A stretch of 64,000 nucleotides of DNA from Zygnema cylindricum (lineage: Eukaryota > Streptophyta > Zygnematophyceae > Zygnematales > Zygnemataceae). Shown piece after piece: positions 45,401-56,084 of the stretch. Below the pieces are notes generated by a model. That model was given only the letters and a program-made list of their open reading frames with translations, made no database searches and was not told where the DNA came from. Location: assembly GCA_037447655.1 (NCBI GenBank), contig JBBHKE010003400.1, positions 1 through 64,000 on the forward strand, in the 5' to 3' direction. A program made the position numbers and the translations under genes. The number at the start of each line of letters is the position of its first letter. Within the stretch, counting starts at the first letter, position 1.

Positions 45401-46693
45401 TCTCTCCTTAGTCGCTTGACAATAACTCCTTTCATGTGAGTTGATTTCATTCCCCTTCTCTCTTGTCCTCCCACTATCTCTATACACATCACGAACTTCA
45501 TTCAATGACAGTTGTTGATGTCTCCTGCTGAGCAAAGGCTGCTCAGTTTTGCTTTCTCTATCATGTTTTGTATTATTCATGGCCTGTCTCTCCTTTCTAT
45601 ATGTGGATTTGGGCCGAAATCTTTCTGATGCGATTCTGAACTCTCTTGTTTCTCTTTGCAGATCGCCTGTGATCATTCTGCTCTGACGGGGTTTGTCTCT
45701 CTTGCGGATACCTCTGATATCGGCATTGCTGGGGGTCTTCTCACTCTGTGCAACCTGACTTTCCATCTTCTCCTCACTCTCTTGGTAAGTTTGTCCTAAA
45801 GTGGACACAACTCTGTGCTCTCTAAAATTTCTCTTGGTTAGTTTGAGAAGAAATGTTCCATCTCTGATTTCTGTTGCATGATCTAGACCCTTGTTACATC
45901 TCTGCGTAGATTGCTCGACCCCTTCCTCTATGTGCTCTGTGCACACCATGACTTGATGCTCCTCTTCATTGCGGTAGAGGTCTGCATCTCGGTTGTCACT
46001 CGGCAAACGACTTCTAACTCCGACTATCTCTCCTTGTCCCTTTGCAGATGCATACTCGGAGTTGTCGAAATTCTTGTCGTGGAGCAACTCGTTGGCGTCG
46101 TTCGACTCGCTTGTCGACGTTGCCTCAACCACCTCAGCCTGTCTCCGCGGCGCCAGCTCCTTCCATACCAACATGGTAAGTGTGGTGGTAGACTGAGTAG
46201 ATGACTGTTGTTGTCGGAGACTCTGTGTGGAAAATGGGTTAGTGGGCAACCTAGCCCCATAGGAAATGATTGATGGACATGGAATGTGCTTGAGTTTGTT
46301 GTGGAAGAGCTCCTTGAATCTGCTTGTAAGTTGAGCGTTCGTCTTTGAGTTTTCTCTCCCTTTATCCTCTTGCAAACTCCTTTCAAGCAACCACTGTGAA
46401 TTTGTTGCTTGACTGTAGTCCTTCATTTCCTGCAGCCTTGTCTTCTGTGTGACATGGCCCTTTTCAGACTTCCCTTGACAGAGTGTGATGTTTTCTGTCT
46501 CAAAGTCTGGATCTTTCAAACCAATCTGATCCATTGTTCTGTTTGTTGCTGATGCAACATTTGCAGGAATCAGTCGTGCTGGCTTCGTGAGCTCGACTCT
46601 CGGACTCCTCTCATCACAGGCCGCTCTGGCCTTGCAACTCCTCAACTCATTATTTACTTTGAACTTGCTAAGGGCACCCAGTGGTGGGCCCAT
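42188..46693 (-). CDS. 1501-residue protein of unknown function in the LTR element
   Basis: Uninterrupted frame from ATG 46693 (first ATG, 5 nt inside the 5' LTR border, within the presumed primer-site region; an upstream extension lacks an ATG) to TAG at 42188, inside the 3' LTR. The last ~80 residues are LTR-encoded; the 5' LTR carries a diverged equivalent (47293-47036). Composition is strongly polar: Lys, Arg, Glu, Gln, Ser, Thr and Asn dominate and no long hydrophobic stretch is seen, suggesting a largely disordered, nucleic-acid-binding protein. I see no CCHC knuckle, DTG/DSG protease motif, integrase triad or YVDD/YxDD. It may be a Gag-like protein of a non-autonomous element; that is inference. 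The frame is purine-rich and T-poor, which lowers stop-codon frequency, but 1500 codons without a stop is still far beyond chance unless recently formed. Confidence 0.6.
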   Translation of the reverse strand: MGPPLGALSKFKVNNELRSCKARAACDERSPRVELTKPARLIPANVASATNRTMDQIGLKDPDFETENITLCQGKSEKGHVTQKTRLQEMKDYSQATNSQWLLERSLQEDKGRENSKTNAQLTSRFKELFHNKLKHIPCPSIISYGARLPTNPFSTQSLRQQQSSTQSTTTLTMLVWKELAPRRQAEVVEATSTSESNDANELLHDKNFDNSEYASAKGQGEIVGVRSRLPSDNRDADLYRNEEEHQVMVCTEHIEEGVEQSTQRCNKGLDHATEIRDGTFLLKLTKRNFREHRVVSTLGQTYQESEEKMESQVAQSEKTPSNADIRGIRKRDKPRQSRMITGDLQRETREFRIASERFRPKSTYRKERQAMNNTKHDRESKTEQPLLSRRHQQLSLNEVRDVYRDSGRTREKGNEINSHERSYCQATKERWLRQIEEHHEFPPSSPPLRDSRAESIKSKSADLKQHEMPIQISQSSGKQFKNIRLSQVTRGQKTKWTSDEEKSWQVAKIGSRKGKSFKTQMCVESSKDSETDTQETTQRETLISGSVETHRASSANEVHRGMRRNQIGGSHEVTMIGHIGSAQDVDQGGEDNAVYLQNRNKYVTQTVKTSGKRNSAERGKHGNKWRMKISDKQERGDILQPTHTSSNSKDRRIINDSGSKAERELSPKLFYRMEEATIGLPVSQNHLQSEQYPKAPTYATSAQFAPGAQERISNVEEKDPATNEKIALEGETEQVSFFTLKCKDQKWTNAIEVTRVQNRNDSYIIGKTHKNCEGGTNGNLPFIQASGQRIGSRPRAKSIIRPSKKGSPLVEGASTITTQKSARKRGEKGKLRLSQREDQEDYRDDQEDQTISFKRVNPKLSNPTQSKTLEYSSEISQSVGNKQQRNSKCPKKGRMSKAHQKSEILRTVGAQRKTSHTRDSKYPDRFNPAKRRGRRSASQKTELPKTVRKELNLFTDMRQVKEFKSDCRMTGGEFWRSPKTSIHYLGGTDAKTEYPHQEIPGSAEVQPATPPMKVNLDKRAKEKVIRKEEVSNFKTLKSHSNLQTENKNRKLKISQREKCSDKSRGKMLKRGAFKGRRIENRNTNTFHHRTEERKGSVPFLNTSGRHQNFSRNRNPEIKAAAEAVVGKKKMRIPPQIRVWRGSHEASCKEGILRGRPRQGSEPQEKENLSLNSKWQAIDYGSLREIREGDKDLEGNSRKNFKEGNLKERSTRGQERLHIYRDDKGPGRSTTGTFREKRRRRKATKAYIGNYRNEICTAKIEIGRRRNELICEGVHVTPTTNCDALIGPRRKSLSDDISRTEVTKFQKYRCTGEINVPIFAGLFAEDEAASTTSTLSAKRATIGRINTANSLRTTDGPHRIMSQKRQKFVQVRNLPDLESPHVYVGDEYLPDRKYSCESATSKYREDIEWIVPHVSRRPRVGVLVFASSGDTFCTTESGRYIGVTSPDDLYGILPTIPRTIYCTSEPNRRAAERGGTKTRGSNSFDHASSSISLHTGLQRQR

Positions 46694-46697
46694 AACC

Positions 46698-47292
46698 TGT
46701 TGGGTTGGGTCCAGCACACGGGCCTGTGGCCTCAAGCCAATGTAGCAATAACTCAACCATACACCACAAAGGTGTCCTATTTAGCAAGTCACAAAGGTAG
46801 ATAGGAGATGGGAGAGGGAATAGATAGAGAGATAGGATGGTAGGCAGGTTTAGAACAGCTTGTAGAATTCCATTAATAGAAATAGCAATGTACAAATGTC
46901 CAAAGGACTTTCTATCTAATAAAGCTGTAATTGTCCTCCTAAGTTCCTAAATCATCTACCTCTATGAACAATGGTTCCTCTAATGATTATAATGGTTATT
47001 TGAGATAAATTCCTATTGCATCTGTTTGCTATTTATCAATGTATGCCTCTCTGCATATCTCTGTGCAATGGAATGCTTAATGATGTGTGGTCGAATGAAA
47101 TGCTGCCACGTGTCTCTGGTCCACCGCTTTTAGCCGCTTTCAACCGCACACCGATTTTCGGTTCACTGGAACAGTAAATGTTTCGTGGAATCGTCTGTCG
47201 GATTCCGTACAGGTCAGCTGGTGACGTCACGCCGATATATTGACCCGATTCTGTAGTACAAAATGTATCGCCTGAACTCGCAAAAACCAACA
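46698..47292 (-). repeat. 5' LTR
   Basis: 595 bp, same ends as the 3' LTR. Differs mostly in the U3-side half, including small indels. Confidence 0.9.
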
Positions 47293-47345
47293 CCTCTCGC
47301 CCTCTCTCCCTCTCTCCCTCTCTCCCTCCCTCCCTCCCTCCCTTT
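47293..47345. repeat. CCCT/CTCTCC microsatellite at the LTR edge
   Basis: Pure pyrimidine repeat directly outside the 5' LTR. Confidence 0.9.
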
Positions 47346-47581
47346 TTGGCTGTAATTGTAGCAAAATCTGTACGAGAATTTACGCTTTATTTCATCTTAC
47401 ATCATCATACCAAAATTTGAAAATTTCAACATGTTGATTTTCAACATTTAATTTTATTTAAAATGTGATGATGTTAAGAAGGGGATATTAACTTTTTTAT
47501 TTGCTATTATTATCATTATGTTTTTTATTATGCATGAACATTTTTAACTTTGGTCCTTGACGCTTTTCCAGAACCAACATC

Positions 47582-48990
47582 ATGGCGACCTCAACCTCCT
47601 CCCCCTTCCCACAAACCCTCTCCCCCTCTCCCTCTATCTCCCTCTCCGCCTCCTTTACCACCTCTCTCTCCTCCTCGCTCTCTCCCTCCTCCGCCTCCTT
47701 CTCCCCTTCGATCTCCACCTCCGTCTCCTCCTATTCCGCCTCCCTCTCTCCCTCTCTCTTCAAATCCCCCCCCTCTTCGCCCACCCTCGCCCTCGCCATC
47801 TCCTCCCCCCCCTCGCTCTCCTCCGCGCCCTCCTCCTCTGCCTCCTCTTCCCCCTCCCTATCCGCCTCCTTTCCCCCGTCCCTCTCCTCCTCGCTCTCCC
47901 CCTCAGTCTCCACCTCCGTCACCCCCTCCTCCGCCTTCCTCTCCCCCTCTCTCTTCGCATCCTCCCCCCCTTCGCTCTCCCCCGCCCTCTCCATCTCCTT
48001 CCACCCCCCGCTCTCCTCCGCGCCCTCCCCCTCTGCCTCCCTTTCCACATCTAATATTTCGAATCCGTACGGATTTTACAAATACGTCGGAGCGCAATAT
48101 TCAGCTGACGTCCTCCACTCATTTTATTGTACTCTGCCTTCTCAAGGAGACGGTACGTAATGTTTTACGAAATGTATTACGAAGTACGAAGACGCATTTT
48201 ACGAAAACGGTTTTTTGGGTTCGCAATTTTCCAATCGGACGATGTTGTCGTTTTCGATGACGGGTATGGATTTTGTCATACGAAACTAGTACTGCGTACG
48301 GCGTGTCAGTGTTTCGAACTGACGGATTTTTCGACGCCGCAATTTCAAAATTCGGAAAGACCGTCTGTTTTTTGGTTTAGTGCGAATTGACCTCCGCACG
48401 GTAAACTATTCAGGTTTTTTTTGGTTACGTTTGCTAATTTTGGTTTTGGTTACTTGTTTGTTTCATTTTAATTTTTCCATTTTTATCGCTTTAGATATTT
48501 CGTTTTTTTCTATCTATATACATACATAATATGTATGTATAAATACATACATAATACGTCTGTATAGAAGTATATTTATATAATATGTATACATATGAAT
48601 ACAAATGTGTAGATATGCATATATATGTACATAATCTATAACAACAACAATGGTATGTCATAGGAAGATTTCTATTTCATTATTTTCATTGTTTACTAGT
48701 TTTTGTTTTTTTGGAGGGAGGAATGCGGTGGAGTGCGGGGCGAGAGGGGATTGAGAGGGTAGGGGAGGTCAAGAGGGGTTGGGTAGAAGAATGGGGGGAT
48801 AGGAAAGACTAGGGAGATGGGAGAGAGAGAGAATGGAAATGACCGTGCTAACTACTGTTTATTATTTTTTCAGGATTGACTGACCTTTACTCCCCACCTT
48901 CCCCTTCTCCTCCTTCTTATCCTCGTCCTCCACCGCCTCCTTCCCCTCCCCCCCCTCCCCCCCCTCCCTTTCCTCTTCGCTTTCCTTCTT
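47582..48990 (+). CDS. possible two-exon Ser/Pro-rich protein gene (5' end), doubtful
   Basis: Exon candidate 47582-48152 (ATGGCGACC start, donor ACG|GTACGT) joins in frame to 48874-48990 (acceptor TTTTTTCAG, donor CTT|GTGAGT). The product is Ser/Pro-rich, passes through a normal-looking segment (YGFYKYVGAQYSADVLHSFY) and then a run of prolines (SYPRPPPPPSPPPP). No later exon was found. All three plus-strand frames over 47600-48050 are open because the sequence is a C/T-rich repeat; the overlapping frame 47550-48260 gives a PPPSP-rich extensin-like product. The frame choice rests only on the splice join. Confidence 0.25.
47600..48050. repeat. C/T-rich tract with a ~240-bp internal duplication
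   Basis: Roughly 47645-47870 and 47870-48040 share the order CTCCTCGCTCTC, TCTCCACCTCCGTC, CTCTCTCTTC, CCCCCC, TCTCCTCCGCGCCCTCC. Pyrimidine strand asymmetry is almost complete. Confidence 0.8.
48490..48650. repeat. TA/CATA microsatellite region
   Basis: Tracts of ATACATACATAATATGTATG and similar, partly palindromic. Confidence 0.85.
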
Positions 48991-50900
48991 GTGAGTTACC
49001 CTCAAACCATGAATAGAGTGAGAGAGAGAGAGACAAATAGAGAAAAGTGTGTGCGTGTGTGTGTGTGTTAAAAGAGGAAGATCAGATCCGCCGAAGAGTT
49101 GCAGAGAGCCAGCTCGCGCAAAGGCTGGCGCGCGCTGGCGCTGGTGCCAAAAGAATCAGTATCGAACGAAATCAATCGACAGCCAGAAATCGGACAATCG
49201 ACGCGATCGATCTAATGAGTTGAGCCACTTTTTATGTGAAAACTACTCACATGAAGACAAAAATGGCTATGTTTTGCTTCAATTGTGAATTTGTGATTGT
49301 TCATTGTTGACACGTTTTTCTGTTTTTTTGTTTTTTTTTGTAAAATCACAGTCAGTTAATACATTTTATAAATATTTCATTTGTTACATGCCCATATTTA
49401 TTATCTTTTGGGAGTTTTATGCGAAAGTGGCAACGAGGTTTTGTTTTTATATTCTCTTCTTGAGTAGTACCAAACTTTGATTGTTTGACCTTGCATCAAA
49501 TATTGCATGATTTTTTTTTTCCACCTTTTTTAAATTTGTTGCTAGTGTTTCCATCATGTATAACCATAAAGTCGTATGCACCTTTTATTTTTGTATTTCT
49601 AATTTCTATTCAATTTTGGACTAAAGAAAAAAAAATTTATAATGACGGTTGAAAAATGAAGTTAAAATGACGGTTGAATTGGGATCTAAAGAACTTGGAA
49701 ATTATCGATATTGTTGTAAAAAACACGCCATATGACAAATGTTGACGAACAAAACAAAAAAGAAAAATAATACTTACATTGTTGCAAATATTTTTATGTT
49801 TTTTGTTGAAAATAGTTTGCTTGCACCACATTGAACACAACATTGTTACCCATTGTAATGTAAAATATTCACTAAAATGCGACACAATTTCGGTGTTTTT
49901 TTTTTCGAAAATCTAAATCGAAAAAAAAACAAACCAAAATCAGATGACGCATCGGATTAAGAATTTTGCGATAATCACACTAAACTTTTATGATAACAAT
50001 AGTCAAAATTGTCAAGGTGCTTCGCCTTTCCTATAAAGCGTTTGGAACTATAATCCCTATCTTTATTAGAATTAACACTAAATCAATCACGACTTTAATG
50101 TTAACAACACCATTTAAAGTACTAGATGACAAACCACATTTCTCCTTGCGATAAATTGACATTATCTATTCTAATTTCCAATTAACTCCAATGAATCCTT
50201 TAACTCAAATACCAACAAGCACAGGAAGTAATAGAGTAATAAAAAATTATTACTAATATAATAGTAAATATGCCAAACATTATTATTATTAAGATATTAT
50301 TACGTAATAGCGCAATATCTATGAGCATTGGAGAAAGTTTAAGAAGCAAAGTTAATGAGCTATGTTTGAACGAGCAAATGTTTCGAATTTCCATGTGAAA
50401 AATTTGAGTTTCCCTTCCATTTTATATGACTCATATAAAGTTAAATATTTAAGTTGTATCGGATACATTATCGAACTCTTTCCGCTTCGAATCCGATAAC
50501 TATTGTTGTTCACAGAAGATAGTTTGCTCAAAACTGTATGTTTTTGAACCATTTCATACTTTTTAGGATTTTTTATTACTTTTTTAAAAGACATTTTCAT
50601 GAAAGATTCTGCCAAGATTCTTTACGGGTCCAAGAGTAAACAGTGACTTTGATATTCTTCTTTTTAGGATCCTTAAGCAGTCACCTTATCCAGCCAATAG
50701 ATGACCACTGTCTTCCAACGTTGTCCTCCATCATCCTCAGACAGGAAAGTGTACTGTGTACAACTATTAGTGATAATACTTCTCTCACCACTTTTAAAAC
50801 ATCCTTAACGCACCCTCCCTCTCCCCTTTTTTTTTCTGAGTCTTCAAAAGAATTGGTGACAGTCATCTTGTTTTAACTTAAGCATTGATTTTTTATTTTT
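48991..50900. other. no recognisable gene
   Basis: A GA/GT microsatellite at 49020-49070 and AT-rich sequence to 50640. Only short frames. Confidence 0.45.
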
Positions 50901-50904
50901 TTTT

Positions 50905-51385
50905 GTCAGGTTGCAAATCTGACGGTTGCAATTGAAAGGTAAGATACCCACCTTCCAATTGGCAATATCTAATCAAAAATATAAGATTCACACCTTATTG
51001 CCCATATCCAAAAGAAAACAAATTTTAATCCAAAAGATAAGTGTGTATGGAGAAAAGTAGTTTTAAGTGGCGAAAAAAACATTAACACTAATAGCAATAC
51101 ACAATGTACTGTAGCCTGTTGACCCCTTTTTTGAAATTCCCCTTTTTGATTGGCGGTCTCAAACAAAAAATATGTGTATGGAGAAAAGATGTTTAAAGAG
51201 GCGAAAAAACATTAACACCAATAGCGATACAGAGTGTCCTATAGCTTGTTGACCCTTTTCTTTAAGATTACCTCCTTCCGATTGGCAGTCTCCAGTCGAA
51301 AACATAAGTGTATGGAGAAAAGATGTTTTAAGTGGCGATTTTTTTTTTAACACTAATAGCGATATACGTTTTAGTGAGCTATAGG
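50905..51385. repeat. tandem half-copies of the TA-type miniature element
   Basis: Three consecutive segments of ~125-150 bp, each reading GGCRRTCTC..., TGTGTATGGAGAAAAG, TTTTAAGTGGCG and ending AACACTAATAGCGATACA-like, as in the right half of 35208-35424 and 54488-54705. None has a left half. Confidence 0.75.
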
Positions 51386-54300
51386 CCGTCTCCAATCGCT
51401 ACACTCAATATCAAGATAAGTGCCACGACAAACGCTAAACCCTAAAAAACCCAAAACAGAGAAAAAAAGGAGGGAGAGAGGGAGCAAGAGCAGAAGATAA
51501 AGATTGAGATAAACATCATATTTCTTATGATTGATAGTTTTTTATAAAAACATATATCGACTCCTTAACACCTCATAAAGACAAAGTGACTTCAAAAAGT
51601 TCCCACTTTCCAAATTCCTAACTGTCCAAATGTTCCAATTTTACAAATTTCCCAATTTTCACACTTTTTACATTCCGCTTTGTTGTTCTATTTATTTTTC
51701 CAGTTTCTTCTTTTTCCTATTTCCTCTTCCTCTAGCTTTCCTGTTTAGTCCTGTTCCTGTTTTTGCTTTTTTTTTTATTTCGTTTCTGTTTTCTTGTGTT
51801 TCCTTATTTTTTTTCCAATTTACCTGTTCTTACAATGGATAGACCAATTCAAGCCATTTCTTTCTTCTCTCTTGTCATCCTTAATACAAAACTATACAAA
51901 CAACAAAATGATGAAAGACAAAACGAAATCACTCCCCCAAAAAAATTAACTAACAGGAACCTTTGTGTACTTGAAGATGTACAGAAAAAGACAAATTGGG
52001 GTAGAAAAACAGAAAGAAAAGTGAAAGTTTGTTGGTATTTACACATCAAAGACTCATTTAATACATATGACTGACAAAAGACAACCTTGCACGGCCATGT
52101 TTTTCACTTTCTTAGTTTGGTTTTGTCGATAACATGTGTTCAGCCTTGAAATTATCCAGTGTGTCATTAACAAATGAGACTTAATATCTACATCGAGGCG
52201 TCTGTTTATGCAAATAGAAATCAAGAGTTAACAACAAAAACATCAACATTGTTTGATACCTTAAATGACGCTTTTTTAAAACTTATAATTTTACCCTGAA
52301 GTATATAAACTGCTCAATTGACACTTTTACAAATTCTTAACAACCATGACATTGTATATGAAAGGAAGACATGAACCATTTAAACCAAAGTTAAGTTAAA
52401 AAAACTGTTCACATAAATGTTTATTGTTGACCTTTCTCAACTTCCCTCTCCAAAAAGGGCAGGTTTCAGCATACCTCTTCAACAGTTTCCTCACCAGTTT
52501 TGAAAACAAATTTTGTATCGTCGTACTCAAATCAACATTCATATCCTCCACTGTTTCATCACATTCACAAAACAAAGTGGAAACGAACTTCAGCCAATTA
52601 TGACTGCACCATACACTTGCCTCCAATTTTAAAACAAAAAATGGAATTAACGATTGACAGTGAAGGAGTAAATAGAATCCAGAATTTTGATGCGCAGAAG
52701 CATAAGTAATTCTATAGCTATTTTCGACAAGAGAATATGCATAAGGAAAGTGAAGAAAAAGACAAAATGTTTATACTGAAAAGAAGTGACATTCCACACT
52801 CAATTCTAGCCCAAGTAAATTTAAAATAAACTTGGTCCACAAAACGTTTTACAGAATGTTAGGCCCGTATCTGTCCACAAGGCAAACTTAAGTCTTGTGG
52901 TCATCAAAAACCAGAATCATTGTTTGGAGAACACATCAGTGTCAAAGCCCACTGCCATGGTTCTGCACCTCTCGAATCTCCAATAGAATAGTTATAACAT
53001 AGCTATTACATAATTATTACATACTAGATATCTCCAAGCGAAAAGAACATACTTATTATCTCTAAGAGAACAGACCATACTTCTTATCTCTAAGAGAATA
53101 TTTATAACATGGTTATTGCATAGTTGTTACATACTTTTTACATATTAAATAGCTCCAAAAGAACAGACATACTGGTTACCTCCAAAAGAATAGTCATAAC
53201 ACAGTTGACATATATTTATGTTATCTCCAAGTGAATAGCTATAACATGAATATTACATGATTATCATCTCCAAGAAAAAAGTTGTAACATAGTTATTACA
53301 TAGTTATATTTTCTGCAAAAGGAATAGTTGATTAGATACTTATTTCCTCTAAAAGTTTATAACATGTATTCTCTCTCCCTTTATAACTCTCCAAAACAAA
53401 AGTTATTAAGAACATGTAACATAATTTTTATATACCTCCACGAGAATAGTTATTACAGATACCAACTTACAACACTTTTCACTAGAAGCCATTCTAGAGT
53501 AAAGCCATTCTTACAAAGAACCAATATTCCGAAAGGAATAAAATTAAACTTATGAGTAACTTAGGTGAAGAACTAAACATAAACATAAACATATAAATAA
53601 ACATATACATAAGCATATACATAAAACATATACATAAAACATACACATAAAACATATTAGCAAATGAGGTTTCACTCGAGCCACTAACTGGAACATATAT
53701 AATTTTCCACTAAGTCTCAGTGCAAAGGTTTTCAAAAAATACATCAACAATACAAGCAAAAAGCACAAAAAGAGTAAAAAAGCTAATTCGTGCGACTGCT
53801 TCTGAAAACATTCATAAACTGACATTCTTAAACATCTAAATTCACATTCCTAAAATATTCTTAAAATATTCTCACATTCTTAAAACATTCTTGCACTCAC
53901 AAATAATTTTAAACTCACATTCTTAAACATTCTCAAGCTGACATATAACAACTTTCTCAATTGACAGAGACTTTTAAATTCTCCTCTTCTAGCCAAATCA
54001 AGAATACACATTTGCTTCAGGTCCTTCTTCTTTTTGAGACAGGATATTAAGAAATATCTTCTTTATCGAAAACAAGTCACAAAGTTTTACTATAATTGTG
54101 AGAACCGATGAACTTAAAAAATAATAGCAATTACTCACCAAAATTACTGTTTTCTTATAAAGGTTGCAAAATCCTAAAGACAAACTTATCTCTCTCAGGT
54201 TGGATTAGTCCTCTCACCCCCCTCTTCTCTTTCTTCTCCTTCACCTATTTTCTCTTTCCTCCTACTTCCTTCTCTTTCCTTCTCTTTCCTTCTTCTCCGT

Positions 54301-54480
54301 CTCCGTATTCCTTTAACCTATATCTGACTGAAAATAAGAGGCCACACGGAGAAGTTTTTCTCCCAGAATTCAAAAATAACCAATTAGGATTTAAGACATC
54401 TGATTTTGGAAGTTTAGCATTCCTCATATGGGCTAAACCTAACAGCAACTTTTACTGTCCTGTAAACCCTAACGGTACTG
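51386..54480. other. AT-rich sequence without recognisable gene
   Basis: Contains the minisatellite at 52975 and CATAAA-type short repeats at 53570-53655 and CATTCTTAAA-type repeats at 53820-53940. No coding frame is convincing. Confidence 0.45.
52975..53345. repeat. degenerate ~45-55-bp minisatellite
   Basis: Seven or eight units with ATCTCCAAGAGAATAG-like and TATAACATAGTTATTACATA-like blocks, variable in length. Confidence 0.75.
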
Positions 54481-54487
54481 TACCGTA

Positions 54488-54705
54488 CACCGTGTATCGC
54501 TTTTAGTGTTAATGATTTTTCTGCAACTTAAAACATCTTTTCTCCGTACACACTTGTCCAACTTTCAATTTAGTAGTGCCAATCGGAAGCTGAGAATCTT
54601 ACCTTTCAATCGCAACCGTCAGATGAAAATCCGACATGTGTGTACGGAAAAAAATATGTTTTTAAGTGGCAAAAAAAACATTAGCAATAATAGCGATACA
54701 CGGTG
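54488..54705. mobile_element. TA-type miniature element, complete
   Basis: Ends CACCGTGTATCGCTTTTAGT and (reverse complement) CACCGTGTATCGCTATTATT; TA at 54486-54487 and 54706-54707. 218 bp with internal inverted blocks (ACTTAAAACATCTTTTCTCC and partner). Confidence 0.85.
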
Positions 54706-54719
54706 TATTGTACTGAAGT

Positions 54720-55185
54720 CAGAGGTCGCAAAAGTCAAAAATTTAGGTGACCGAAACCGACCGTTTTTTTTTTTTCAAAATCTGAGTACCCGACGCCCGA
54801 CCGGGTTATGTCACGCTCCAAAATTGTTACCCGTTAACCGAAACGCGTTTACGAAATTAAAAGTTAACCAAAACTCGATTTCTCGCGACTACCCGTACCC
54901 GCCCGTACCCGAATAAGTACAGAATTAGTGGTACATCTCCCGTATACCTTCCACGATACCAAGAGTACAAAGTACAATAATGTTGGATAGTATGGACAAT
55001 ACAAAACCTTCAATTCTGTTCGTTTCTTGCTTACCCGACCGTAACCGCTTTTTTTTTTTTTTCTGTGAATCAACCGCCCGAATCCGCTTGACCCCCCAAA
55101 TTTGGCAACCAAATCCGTTCCGGATCTGACGCGGGCGGTCGGTTAACGGTCGGTCATGGTTTCGGTTGACCGTTTGCGACCTTTG
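54720..55185. mobile_element. hAT-like miniature element, complete
   Basis: Begins CAGAGGTCGCAAAAGTC, ends GACCGTTTGCGACCTTTG; flanks ACTGAAGT (54712-54719) and ACTGCAGT (55186-55193), 7 of 8. 466 bp, non-coding. Reference copy for the other hAT-like elements in the window. Confidence 0.88.
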
Positions 55186-55385
55186 ACTGCAGTGTTTCGT
55201 AGGGTCCGGTTTCCGGTCCAAGCATATCAGCAACATATATCGCACACAATATATATTACCACAAGGATTGAAACGTACGGTCGAAAAATATTGTACTGTA
55301 CGACCGTACAATACTAGTAAAACACTAAAACTATAATGACATGAACAAAGGTTCCAACTTTAGCAAAAGGTAACATAGGTAAAAT

Positions 55386-56075
55386 CATAGTTGTTCAAAA
55401 CGCATTTTACGCACGATTCAAACGCGCGTACAATACGTAGAAACTGGAGAGGTCGATTTGAAAAAATCGTAAAAATCGTTATTGAATTTATGTCCGTACA
55501 ATTTTGTACATGTAAAAAAAAATGAATTGAACATGTATCGCAGTTTGTAAGTAGTCTACTATTGTAACTTATAGGCCCAGGTTCGAATCCTCGCTAACGC
55601 TGTTTTTTTGTCAGAGTTAGAGCTTCGACAACGGCTTGAACGGCAGTTTCACTGTCTACTTCCATGGCGTTACTAATGGCAGCTTCCTTTAAGATTTGTT
55701 TTCATGGCGGCTTCTTTGAAAAAAAACCAAAGAAGACGTTCGTACACATTTTGAACTTAAAGCGCGCAAATAGTGTGACGCTGAAATGTCTCTTTTTGAA
55801 ATTGTCCGTACATGTACGATAAAATTTCGTACACATCCGTGCACATTCCATTTCAATTTACAGAATATAAAGTACCAATTCATGTATCGTATCTTTTCGT
55901 CAACTTCCGTACGATTACCGTACAAAAATGTACAGTTACCGTAATTTGTTTATATGTTTTCCGCAAATTGCACTTTCAGTTTACAGTAGACGTTTTTTTG
56001 CGATTTTTTCAAAAGTCACGTACTATACGTAGAAACTGGAAAAAATGAAGAAATCGCGCGATTTGAACAACTAGG
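55386..56075. mobile_element. 690-bp inverted-repeat element with 8-bp target duplication
   Basis: Ends CATAGTTGTTCAAAACGC and GCGATTTGAACAACTAGG (one-base differences between arms); GGTAAAAT at 55378-55385 and 56076-56083. The interior is rich in GTAC palindromes (CGTACA, GTACGT) and holds a Pol III-like remnant. No transposase. Confidence 0.65.
55530..55610 (+). ncRNA. tRNA-like or SINE-like remnant
   Basis: A perfect B-box, GGTTCGAATCC (55580-55590), lies ~43 nt after an A-box-like TATCGCAGTTTGTAAG (from ~55536), tRNA-like spacing, and a T7 run follows at 55603. Acceptor and anticodon stems do not pair, so this is not a functional tRNA. Confidence 0.35.
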
Positions 56076-56084
56076 GGTAAAATG

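Larger units (their letters stand above)
41848..47292 (-). mobile_element. LTR retrotransposon without recognisable pol domains
   Basis: Direct terminal repeats of 582 and 595 bp, both starting TGTTGGG and ending CCAACA. The purine-rich run GAGTGGGAG just inside the left LTR on the minus strand looks like a polypurine tract, so the element reads on the minus strand (5' LTR = 46698-47292). The ~4.27 kb interior is covered by one open frame. I find no protease, integrase, reverse transcriptase or RNase H motif. No 5-bp target duplication: flanks are GTAAT on the left and CCTCT on the right. Confidence 0.85.

Noticed and set aside
45301-46386. Several shorter frames on both strands inside the LTR element interior
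   Set aside because: They overlap the 1501-codon frame and look like shadows of it.
47550-48260. Extensin-like Pro-rich frame (236 codons)
   Set aside because: All three plus frames are open across the same C/T-rich repeat. The frame from 47582 joins a downstream exon candidate, this one does not, and neither is well supported.
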